Origin: Ochromonadaceae sp. CCMP2298
Lineage: Eukaryota; Sar; Synurophyceae; Ochromonadales; Ochromonadaceae
NCBI GenBank assembly: GCA_026770595.1
Contig: MU633787.1
Location: 1 to 23,943, forward strand
Reading direction: 5' to 3'
Length of the DNA stretch: 23,943 nt
Shown here: piece by piece, positions 1 through 8,625 of the stretch
How positions within the stretch are numbered: position 1 is the stretch's first letter
Layout: each line of letters starts with the position of its first letter
Program-made: the position numbers and the translations under genes
Notes under the pieces: model-generated
Databases searched by the model: none
Told to the model about the DNA's origin: nothing
Seen by the model: only the letters and a program-made list of their open reading frames with translations

Positions 1-202
1 GTCACTCACCGCCCAGAGAAGAGGCAAAGTTCGAAGATTTTGCCGAAAGGTTTTGCTGGAAAGGGTTGTGATCGTTTTTCGGCGAAAGCACCATAAAAGT
101 TAACGTATTCATGAAGTTATTTGGCAGGAGGCATTTTTTCTGGCAACAGAGGTGGACTGGTGGATCAGTAAACTTTCCATTTGTGATTTTGGTTCGCAGA
201 AG
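1..202. promoter_or_regulatory. Left-edge region upstream of RING gene
   Basis: About 200 bp before the RING-gene ATG. TTTTTCGGCGA (75-85) recurs in the divergent promoter at 4348. A likely acceptor (TTCGCAG, ending 199) suggests a leader intron. On the minus strand the first ten bases read GGTGAGTGAC, a donor-like sequence, so an exon of a neighbouring gene could end at the window edge. No coding sequence is supported. Confidence 0.4.
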
Positions 203-1000
203 ATGGAGGGAAGCAGCAAGAAAACGGAGAGGGAAGAAGAGGAGGTGTCAGAGGAAGTAGAGAAGGAAAACCAGGAGGCAGCGGCGAAGAAACAGAAAAC
301 GGAGGAGGCATGCATCGTCTGTATGGAGAATCAAACCCCAGAGCGCGCGCTGATTGAACACCAGTGCACAGTGTGTACTAAGGATTCATGGAAAATCTGT
401 GAACAATGCAACACGTCTATCCTGTCGAGGAGTTGCCCTGTCTGCCGCAGCGACTACGCCCCGGTTGTGATGTTTGCCTTTGTTCCGGAATTGCCTCTCA
501 ATAGATTAATAGATTCAGCACTTACCGCAGAGCAGAGGAGTCTGCTCTTGCTGAAATTAGGAACGTTGCAGAACCTGATCAAGAAGTCCAACGTGGCTGT
601 GTGGGAGCCCTCCGGCGGCGGGAAGATGCACTTCTCTCTGCCGCAAGACTTCAATTCCGACAGCTCCGTCATGACTGTGAGTGTCGCGATGGCTGCGGAG
701 AGAACAGAGGGGGAAGCGTTCATGTTCAGCAACGAGCTGTGGGACGAAATCGAGGCTGTCGTCGAAAGCGGCGCGCGCACTGACCTCCTTTCCAGCAAGG
801 CAGCGGAGAAGTGGGTTCTCTCCTGCTGTGTGAGAGACGGGCACAAAATATTCTCGGTGGTGCCTCCTACTGAATGGAGCGAGACGCTGGAAAGCCACGA
901 GACTACACAGGCACTCAAGAAGATCAACGATTTCATAGTCGCACCAATGTTTGCACGGCACAGCGAGGACCAAGCGGATAGGGAACAGGAATTGAGTTAG
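203..1000 (+). CDS. RING-type zinc finger protein, putative E3 ubiquitin ligase
   Basis: Single exon, 265 residues. The first ATG of the frame is at 203; the frame is open further upstream to 152 but without an ATG, and a TTCGCAG just before the start could be the acceptor of a 5'-UTR intron. The N-terminus (residues 1-35) is a Glu/Lys-rich charged tail with a KKQK basic patch. Residues 37-81 form a cysteine cluster: C37-x2-C40, H53-x-C55-x2-C58, C66-x2-C69, C78-x2-C81, the last pair in the typical RING form CPVCR. The gap between the second and third pairs is longer than in a classical C3HC4 RING, so this is RING-like. Family knowledge suggests ubiquitin transfer; no substrate can be inferred. 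The remaining ~180 residues form an apparently folded domain that I do not recognise. The gene converges on the acidic Pro/Tyr-rich gene, 125 bp between stops. Confidence 0.75.
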   Translation: MEGSSKKTEREEEEVSEEVEKENQEAAAKKQKTEEACIVCMENQTPERALIEHQCTVCTKDSWKICEQCNTSILSRSCPVCRSDYAPVVMFAFVPELPLNRLIDSALTAEQRSLLLLKLGTLQNLIKKSNVAVWEPSGGGKMHFSLPQDFNSDSSVMTVSVAMAAERTEGEAFMFSNELWDEIEAVVESGARTDLLSSKAAEKWVLSCCVRDGHKIFSVVPPTEWSETLESHETTQALKKINDFIVAPMFARHSEDQADREQELS

Positions 1001-1125
1001 CAGGTCAAGGCTTGAAAATAATTAAGTGGACAAAAAAAAGGTGCCCTGCTTCCTATTAAACGCGACCTCATAATCATAATCATATCAGCTTAAATTTTCT
1101 GAAGTAAGTATTGTACAATTTAGAA

Positions 1126-4085
1126 CTAGAACTTCGCAGCCAGCCTGCTCGCCTCGTCGTGGCTCATGGTAGGGTATATCTGAATCAGCAGGTCGAACAG
1201 CTTGTTCGTGCTACTCACCCGCTGCTCCTCGAAGCCCGCCCTGATCTCCCGCGAAGACGGGGCGGGCTTGAAGGAGCTCTGGTAGGGCTGGGAGTCCCAC
1301 GGGAGAGAGGTGCTAGGCATGCCCATTGGGCCCTGGCTAGTACCAGCAGCACCAGGACCACCAGCAGCAGAAACACTATGGCTCGCGCTAGACGCGTTCT
1401 GGCCCTGGTTGAGCTCGTCCCACTGCTGATTCATTCGCTCGGCCATCTTGTCGGTGAAGTAGTTGGTGGCCTGGATGCGCGAGCGCAGAGATTCCAGCTG
1501 CTTCTGAAAGAGCTCCTAGGAGGAGGGCGAGAGAGCGAGAAGGGTGAGAGGGTTAGTCGGCATGGAATAGAAGAGTTGAAGGTTACGAAAATGATACGGG
1601 CATTGAATACGTGGATAAAAGGACAAGGAAAATGGACGTGCGCATTGCGATGAGGCAAAGCGGACAGAGTGAATAGGGGGTGACAGTGTAAAGCGGATAG
1701 TGCAGCGCAAAGTGGATAGGGGGGTAGCAGTGAACGGGGAATAGTGAATGGCAGGGGGTCTCACCTGGCTGGCGAGCAGCGAGTGAGCCAAGCTCTCCTT
1801 CAGCGGGTTCATGACCGCATAGCGGCTCTGCTCGCTCCACGCAGGTCCGCTGGAGGGTGCGGTGGAGAGCTTCGCAGCGGTGAACGCCTCAGTCGGCGGT
1901 TTCTGTGCAGGCTCACGCTTCTCCTGCTGCACCCTCTTCGCCTCCTCGTTCTCGTTATTTGCTTCGAAGTCGTCCGAGTATTCGTTTTCATCCTCCTCCT
2001 CATCCTCCTCCACCTCATCATTCCCTAACCTCCGGGGTGCTGAGGCTTGTGTGGGGACTGGAGCGACCTGTGGCTTCGCCGCGTCTGCATTTTGCGCTGA
2101 TGCAGAAAGCACAGGGGATACAGGCGCGCCGATGAGGACGATCGTCTCTGCGAGCTTCTGCCTCGCCCACTGCGCCTCCTCCTTGCTCCTGCGCAGCTCC
2201 TGTATCAGATCCATCATCAGAGGCTGCTGGGTCTTGTAGGCCGCCTCGCGGTCCAGGGAGGCCACTGTGGAGTTGGCGAAGTTAGCTGAGTTGAATACTG
2301 CGCTGCGGGAAGTCGGAAGGCCCCATCCCTGAGAGGCTGAGCTCATATGCATACTGTGGTCGACCGACGCCCTGCCTGCATCCCCGTAGCCAAACTCAGC
2401 CGAGGCGTAGATGCTGCTGGTGCCGGGACCATAGGAGCCGGGACCGGTCTGGGCATAGAAGGGCGGGTAGGTGAGGCTGGGAGGGTAGGGGTGCGATTGC
2501 GCCGCAGGGCTGGGCCCAGGGGGATAGGGGTACTGCGGGGGACCGTAGCTGGGGGGATATGGATAGGGGTAGGGATACATATATGGCATGTGTTGCATAG
2601 GCGGCATGGGGTAGGCGCCGTACCCCTGGGGGGGTGCAGATGCAGGCGCAGGCGCACTTGAGTCGAAGGTGGACGAGGGTGCGGGCCAAGACCCAGGCGC
2701 TGGAGCTGCGTACGGGTATGGGTAGGGTGCTAGCGGCACATGTGCTGGAGCTGCGTAGGGCTGAGGAGCACCTGTAGGAACCGACGCCGCAACCGCCGGA
2801 GGTGCAACCGGGGCGGTCGCGACTGTGGGGGCGCTGGGGGGGAGCGCCCTACCGATAGCGCTTATGGGGGACTTGGATCGCACCGGACCGCCCAGGTCCT
2901 CACTGCTAGAGCTCCCAGCTCGCGCCACAGTTGGTGCTGCGAAAGTGGTTCCTTTGTGCGGTGCAGGGACGGCCGGAATCGTGGGATATTCATCCTCTTC
3001 GTCCTCTTCATCCCCCTCATCCGCCTCTGCCCCGCCCTCCGCATCTACATCTGCATCCGCATCCCAGCTCTTCTGAGACACGAGGTCCGCGAAAGAGAGG
3101 ATATTGGGCTTCTCTACGTTATTGAACGCTTTCTCTGGAGAATCATTCTCGTTGTCCACAGAATCTGCGTCGTCGTCGTTGTCGTATGCTAGGCGTGAGA
3201 AGCTTGCATTCTCGCGCCCTCCGTAGCTCGCATCCACCTCCTCCGCCTCCTCGTCCGCATTGTCACGGCTGATTTCCCCCGGCATTGGACTGCCAGATTC
3301 TGGCACGGACTCGACAGTCTGGGAGAGGTGGGCTGACTCCCCGATCTCGGTGACTTCTCTGTCCTCGTCCTCCTGGTCGAAGGGGTCCTCACTATACTCG
3401 TTCTCGCCCCCCGCCCCGTCCTCCTCGTCATTGAAGCGAGTGTTCTCCAGTGACTTCTGCGCATCCAACCCGTCTAGGTCCTCCTCGTCCTCCTCGTCTC
3501 CGTCGCCCATGCTAACCATCACCGTCGTCTGCAAAAGGGAGGTACGAAGGAGGCAGCATCGGTTAGCACAGAGGACTACAAATGCGAAAAAGGGCATACC
3601 TTCGAGCGGAGGGTATTAATATCAGGCCGCCTGCCCTTGCTAGAGGGCTTGGGCTTCTTATCCTCGTTGTAGGCAGACATCTCGAAGTCGCTCGCGTCGT
3701 CGTTCGAGCTCAGGCTAATATCGTCCTCGTTGAATGTGCGCGCCTTGGCGGTCCTGAAGTTGGAAGCAGGGGCGCCGAAGTTTTTGTTCGAGTACTTACT
3801 CAGCATGTTCTGCGCGCGCTCCATCGCACTCTCCGGTTGGGCGTCCGGGGCTGACAAGCTCTTGGGATTTTCCAGTCGCGGGCTGAAGGTGGCTATCCTC
3901 GATGATTCCTGCTTCGTGTTCTTCTGACCCTCCTTCTGATATGAGAAGTCGTACACGCCTTCGTCACCTTCATCCTCTGCCCCGAAGAAGGAGCTCTTCT
4001 TCGAAGGCTTGCTCGGGACATGGTCGTCGCCAGCGTCGTACTCATAGTTGTACTCATCACCGTCATCGTCTATCTCAAAGTCCAT
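1126..4085 (-). CDS. Large acidic Pro/Tyr-rich protein of unknown function
   Basis: Three coding exons on the minus strand: 4085-3600, 3528-1765 and 1515-1126, both introns phase 0 with GT...AG ends (71 and 249 bp); 879 residues. The ATG at 4085 has a good context (AACCATGG). Seen in the protein: an acidic N-terminus; a short segment MERAQNMLSKYSNKNF; very acidic stretches around 165-210 and 660-690 that contain YSEDPF and YSDDFE motifs; a disordered Pro/Tyr/Ala-rich region at about 390-535 with repeated YPYPY units; helical segments at about 600-627 and 751-782; and a compact C-terminal helix ending in MSHDEASRLAAKF. I do not recognise the family. YSDDFE-type acidic motifs occur in several cilium and centrosome proteins, which is only a hint. 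It shares a 452-bp divergent promoter with the coiled-coil gene at 4538. Confidence 0.8.
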
Positions 4086-4537
4086 GGTTGCTGCTGCAGG
4101 ACGCTGATGCTGATACGGACCGAAGAGTGCTCGACGATGAATTGAACGAAATGCGTGCCGTGTGCGAGAATAACTTAACTTACCACAACGGATGGATTGT
4201 GACTGCTGGTGTGGGAGTCTGCAAAGCAAGCCAAGACCACCACCAAGTAACCGTTGAAAGCAGTCACTCACAAATATTTCACAAAATAGACGCTAATTTT
4301 TTTATATAACAAACTTGCAGCGCCAATCTATATGGTATCCTTGGATATTTTTCGGCGATAAAAAAAAACACAACAGCACTGCACAACAGATCCAGCACCT
4401 AGGACTCGAGCACACTTCACGGCCTGCGTATCGGCTCCTGTGCCGACCGCTTCGTCAAGAGCGTTCGCCTGGGCTGGATCTGGACATTTCTATTTAGCCC
4501 TCGCGTCTCCCTGGCCTCGCTCCCCCGTTGCGCCAAG
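4086..4537. promoter_or_regulatory. Divergent promoter region between acidic-protein and coiled-coil genes
   Basis: The 452 bp between two head-to-head start codons must hold both promoters and leaders. The middle (about 4260-4380) is A/T-rich, with TATATAA at 4301-4307 and an A-run at 4360-4368. TTTTTCGGCGA at 4348-4358 recurs exactly at 75-85, upstream of the RING gene, so it may be a shared promoter element. A possible acceptor (CTTGCAG, ending 4320) could belong to a leader intron of the plus-strand gene. No further gene is seen. Confidence 0.55.
4094..4183 (-). other. Candidate 5'-UTR intron of the acidic Pro/Tyr-rich gene
   Basis: On the minus strand a strong donor, TGTG|GTAAGTTAAG, starts at 4183, and an acceptor CCTGCAG ends at 4094, only nine bases before the initiator ATG at 4085. 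The 90-bp length fits the other introns here. Seen in sequence only; transcript evidence is lacking. If it is spliced, the in-frame codons upstream of 4085 are not coding. Confidence 0.45.
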
Positions 4538-6860
4538 ATGCAGAAGGAATCCATTGACCTGATGAACGTGGAGTACGAGGACGTGCTCCACCTCTATCGA
4601 GGCTGGAGGAAATCCGAATCTGCTCTGAAAGATAAGAACAAGGAGCTGCTGGTGCTGAGGACCCAAATTACCAAGCTGCAGGAATCCCACGTTAAGTTTC
4701 GCAACCAGATCCAATCGCTCGACTCCGTGAAGGACCTGACAGTCGCGCTGCAGAACCAGCTGACCATCATGCAGCAGGAGAATAAGCAGCTAACTGCGGA
4801 AAACAAAGAGCTGGCCCAACTGAATCTGCGTGCTGACGATCTGCTGAAGGAGAAGGAGAACGAGGAGGAATGCCAGACGCAGATGCTGCGCGGGGTCCAG
4901 CTCGACTTCGCTACCATGAAAGGTCGATACGAGGAGACCACAAAGGCCCACCGGGAGCTCGAGCAGCTCGCTTCAAACGAGCAGGCTCTACGTTTGGCTG
5001 CGGAGTCGCGGCTGAAGGCATCTGAGGAGACGACGCTGGCGATCAGAGACGAGAATCGCGGATTGCGGCAGCAGCTGGACACGGCAGCCATCCGTCTCAA
5101 CCAGTGCGACCAGGAGCTGCTGCACGCATCCGAGCAGCTGTCAGACCTCAACCGTGAAGTGGCTGCCGTGCAGACGAGCAACTACGATTTGACCGCCAAG
5201 GAGGCAGAGGTCGGGCTCGCGCGTGGAGATATCGCACGCCTGCTGCGGCTGCTGGAGCACTCCCCAGCCACCAAGGCCTTCGTCGCGCACTGGCAGGACA
5301 GCGGCGGCATGGACTTCGTCGGCATCGACCGGGAATTTTCGGGAGTGTCGCGGGTCAGCGCGAGCCACCATGTGATGGAGGACACGGACATGGGCCGCAA
5401 CGTCACCGCGGACGATAGTCGCAACATCAGCCGGGGCAACCAGTCGTACAGCAATATCACTTCGGAGAGTACGATGATGAACACTTTCGACCTCTCTCCT
5501 GCAGAATTCGCACACCTGAAGAGGGTCCATGGCGGCGATCCCTTCCCGATGACGGATAACCTGGCGGTAAGACTCGTAGTGTGGTGTTGGCTGACTATCA
5601 CCACATTGCATTGTACTAATAGTAGAACTGTCACTCGTCCACTACTGCCGCTCCTGCCACTGCTGCCACTGCTCCCACTCCTTTCACTGCTGACCCTTCC
5701 CCTACCAATAGGACGAAGCCGAGTACTGGGTGCCGAGCGAGGCTGCGAAATTGGGACTGCAGTTCCTGAGCGCCAAGATCCCGCACGCGTCCCCGAAGGT
5801 TATTATGGACTTCCTGCGCAGTATGAACAAGATCTGGCTAAGGCGCGAGCGGCGTAAGCTGAAGCGGGTCAAGCAGGTCATGAGCCTGCAGATCGACGAC
5901 CTGCGACGGCAGTTGGCGCAGTCCAAGTACGTACAAATACACCTCCACGTCTCTCACCTCGAATCCTCTCATCCTTCATCCGTCATTCTTTATCCTTCAT
6001 CTTTCATCTATCACCATCGCTAATTTCTGGAACCCCCCTGCAGGCCGTACAAGGGCGTGATCGCTGAGAGGCAAATCCGCCGCCTGCGCAGCCAGGTGAA
6101 CGGAGAGCGCACCAAGCACCTGTCCGGCAAGGCCCGCAGCAGCCTCGACATGGGCCGCCGCATGGGCAGCTTCGAGCACGAAGACCAGGAGGAGATGCAG
6201 AGCCTGGGCGGGGAACGGAGGCTGTGCAAGGTGGCGAGCCGTGCGAAGCGCTCTGCTACTGCCACAGTGGAGCTGGTGTCGACAGAGAAGCTGCTGGAGG
6301 CCTCTCTGCACTCCCTGGAGTCCATGGGTCGCCAGATGAACGTGGCGAGCGTCAATAGCACCAATATGGGCATGGGCTATGGAGACGAGACTCTGGATGC
6401 TAGTATGCAGTCGCCTGGCCGAACGCACATGTCCATGTCGGGATCCTCTGCGCCGCAGTCCTACCCCAACGACAGCTATCTGCGGGGCGCCATGTGGCTG
6501 GGCCGCAACCTTACCATCGTATCAGAGGAGCTCGCAGAGGAGATGGACATCTTCCGCAGCAAGTTCATGGCCGAGGTGGCCAACGCCTCGCAGGACGCAG
6601 ACTCACGCCGCAGCGCCCACAGACTCACGCTGCTGGCCAACTCCGGCATCACCCAGGCCCACTCCAACTGCAACAAGGCGCGCATGAAGACTAGAGAGAT
6701 CTTGCAGGGCGCTTCGGCGCTGAGGGCGGGGGATGCGAAGGCGTTCAAGGCTCTGCTGCGCACCCTGCCTATCGAGTCAGCGCTCACTGCGAGCGTCGAG
6801 GGCACTCCCGGCTCCAAGCACCACAATGTATCCTGGGCAAGTCCACGAGGCACAATGTGA
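4538..6860 (+). CDS. Coiled-coil protein of unknown family, candidate centriole/cilium component
   Basis: Three exons: 4538-5566, 5712-5926 and 6044-6860, joined by GTAAGA...TAG (145 bp, phase 0) and GTACGT...CAG (117 bp, phase 2); 686 residues. The start is AAGATGCAG at 4538. Residues 1 to about 230 are a long, Leu/Glu/Lys/Gln-rich coiled coil. Then come a Ser/Asn/Met-rich linker and a compact, probably folded block at about 325-435 that spans both introns. It begins PFPMTDNLADEAEYWVPSEA and contains a very basic helix (IWLRRERRKLKRVKQ) and PYKGVIAERQIRRLRSQ. A further Ala/Arg-rich helical region (about 490-650) follows. Reading continuity across both splice junctions supports the model. I do not recognise the family; coiled-coil architecture and CEP120/LRRIQ1-like genes nearby make a cytoskeletal or centriolar role plausible, by inference only. 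Confidence 0.82.
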
Positions 6861-7184
6861 GGTGCCAGCATCAAAGTATCAAAAGGAAGTATGTGTCAGC
6901 ATCAAAATATCAAAAGGAAGTATACAGTAGGCAGTTTTGCTGATGATTCACTCTGAAGCTCTCAACAGTGTAACAGTTAAACATTTAACGCGGAAAAGAG
7001 ACGCCTCCCCCATCTGAAAGTATCACATTGGACATGTATGTCCTCTGACATACAGACCTGAATTCCCATGCTGTTGTTAATTACCGGGTAAATCATACAA
7101 TTCGTTACTACGTTACATCATTCGTAAAGAGTCGACTAAAAAGTTGAAACAGCCTACACTCACGTATTTCGAGTATTGAGTAAT
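6861..7184. other. Convergent intergenic region
   Basis: A 324-bp space between the stop codons of the coiled-coil gene (+) and the methyltransferase gene (-). It is A/T-rich and contains a two-copy tandem duplication at its left end, described separately. No coding sequence, tRNA or strong palindrome is seen in the rest; it presumably holds the two 3' UTRs. Confidence 0.6.
6866..6927. repeat. Two-copy tandem repeat, 31-bp period
   Basis: CAGCATCAAAGTATCAAAAG at 6866 is repeated 31 bp later at 6897 with one change (G to A at unit position 11). Both copies continue with GAAGTAT and then diverge in the last few bases. It starts six bases after the coiled-coil gene's stop codon, so it lies in its 3' UTR. 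Probably a recent slippage duplication. Confidence 0.85.
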
Positions 7185-8042
7185 TTATACCATGGGCTTT
7201 CTTGCGTAGATGCTGCCAGCTCCGAGATTCCCGCCCTTGAAAAGAGTGTCTGTGGCGCTGTAGAAGAACTCCATTGAGGTGAAGGTTTCTTCGTTGTGCG
7301 TCTGGATGTACGCCTCCCTGTTGGCCTTGAACATGCCGAAACGTTCGGCCACAAAGCCGCCCCACTCCTCCGTTCTGTCCTCAACATTCACTGCCTCAAA
7401 GCCACAATCCTGCAGCGTCGTCGCGTATTCCTGTGCGGTGGGCAGCTCGGAGCAGTACACGTCGTTCTCCAGAGACGCCACCTCTGCCTCACAGAAGTCG
7501 CCCTTGCGGAAGTAGTCCTCCAGGTAGATCCCCGCGCCAGGGTTGAGGCAGGCAAATATGTTCTTGAATATGGAATCCCTCTGATCCAGAGGAATGTGGA
7601 GAATCGTCAGCATGGCGATCATGCCGTCGAACTGCTCCGAAGGAACCACGTTCACGATGTTGGCGCGCACCGGGCTGATCTGCGCCGAAAGCCCGCACAG
7701 CCCAGACATAACCTTCAGATTCTCGAGGACGTCTTCTTGCAGATCAACGGCTGTGATCCTGCAGCCGGTGGTCTCGGCGATCAGGAGCGATGGCCCTCCA
7801 ACCCCGCATCCAACATCGAGCAAGTTTGACGTCTTCTCCAACTTCATGAAATCGATGGCGCGGTGGCAGCCAGCAGAGCCGCTGTAGTTGAGGCAGGTGA
7901 AAGGAACCAACTCAGCCGCGTCGAGCTTGCGCTCTAGACCTAATAAGCCCCGGTTCTTCATCTCGTTTGTGACTCGGTCAATGTTGTTGTAGAGCTTCAT
8001 CGTCTTGATGGCACTCTCGGCTGCTAGAGCTGCGGTCGCCAT
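7185..8042 (-). CDS. Class I SAM-dependent methyltransferase (sarcosine/dimethylglycine-type)
   Basis: Single exon, 285 residues, start in an ideal context (CAGCCATGGCG). The Rossmann-fold SAM site is clear: motif I LLDVGCGVGG at 74-83, the acidic ribose-binding residue in AVDLQED at 98-104, and the FDGMIAMLTILHI strand at 138-150. The motif IYLEDYFRKGDF at 172-183 and the C-terminal NLGAGSIYARK resemble the small-molecule methyltransferases that act on sarcosine/dimethylglycine or related amines (glycine-betaine synthesis). The methyl donor is S-adenosylmethionine; the acceptor cannot be read from sequence. No targeting peptide is obvious, so a cytosolic location is likely. A phosphoethanolamine or sterol methyltransferase is an alternative, but the length and the EDYF motif fit the amine group better. 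It shares a 583-bp divergent promoter with the LRRIQ1-like gene. Confidence 0.88.
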   Translation of the reverse strand: MATAALAAESAIKTMKLYNNIDRVTNEMKNRGLLGLERKLDAAELVPFTCLNYSGSAGCHRAIDFMKLEKTSNLLDVGCGVGGPSLLIAETTGCRITAVDLQEDVLENLKVMSGLCGLSAQISPVRANIVNVVPSEQFDGMIAMLTILHIPLDQRDSIFKNIFACLNPGAGIYLEDYFRKGDFCEAEVASLENDVYCSELPTAQEYATTLQDCGFEAVNVEDRTEEWGGFVAERFGMFKANREAYIQTHNEETFTSMEFFYSATDTLFKGGNLGAGSIYARKPMV

Positions 8043-8625
8043 GGCTGATGAGGGGGGATGAGAAGCGGTCAGATACAGTCGAGCGGCTATCCCTCACAGC
8101 CTGTGAACACACTTCAAGAGTTCAAGAGAGGTGTTCTGTTCTGTTCGCAAAAAAACACGCCCGGAAAGCCTTTTTTTCATTTTCCAGAGATTGACAGTGG
8201 GTGCACTCTAGATATGCGAGTTTGACGCCCATATGATGTTAAAATGAAATATTTAGCAGCTTTTGGCAAGAACATGTCGGAAGATACCACACCGGTTCAA
8301 GGTGATATTTAGGGCCCGTTACCGCCCAGAAAAGCCAAAAGGAGAGGGAGGCAGAGCTCTGAGGAGTCCTTGCTCCTTGTTCATCTGCTCCTCTTCGTTC
8401 CTCTCTCCAGCGGGCTGTCCGGTGCCTGGTCATTTAGTGTAAGCCGAATCCGCCAGCGGGACTGTCGGAGCCAGACAGACACCGGTAACCGTAGGCCCGT
8501 CGCGCAGCTACAGAGCGGCGCATTCGAGGAAACGCGCTTGGCGCCTCAACAGGCCCTGGAGTGAGCTAGGAACCATGCCGACCATCGCCATTGGCTCCAC
8601 ATAGAGGACGTATAGATAGTGAACA
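8043..8625. promoter_or_regulatory. Divergent promoter region between methyltransferase and LRRIQ1-like genes
   Basis: 583 bp between two start codons in opposite orientation. It contains an A/T-rich core around 8150-8310, a TTCTG short repeat near 8133, and a GC-richer leader on the LRRIQ1 side from about 8400. GACACCGGTAAC at 8478-8489 is one base from a zero-spacer RFX X-box (GTNRCC-RGYAAC), but such a match may be chance. No gene longer than a short uORF is seen. Confidence 0.5.
8575..8604 (+). other. Upstream ORF in LRRIQ1-like leader
   Basis: ATG CCG ... ACA TAG encodes nine residues (MPTIAIGST) in a strong start context (AACCATGCC), better than that of the main start (AACAATGGA). Its stop lies 21 bp before the LRRIQ1-like ATG at 8626. 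If it is in the mature leader it would be expected to dampen translation and require reinitiation or leaky scanning. Transcript extent is unknown. Confidence 0.45.

Noticed and set aside
152-202. Extended N-terminus of the RING protein (17 extra residues)
   Set aside because: The extension starts at GTG; the first ATG is at 203, and the extension overlaps a likely leader-intron acceptor.
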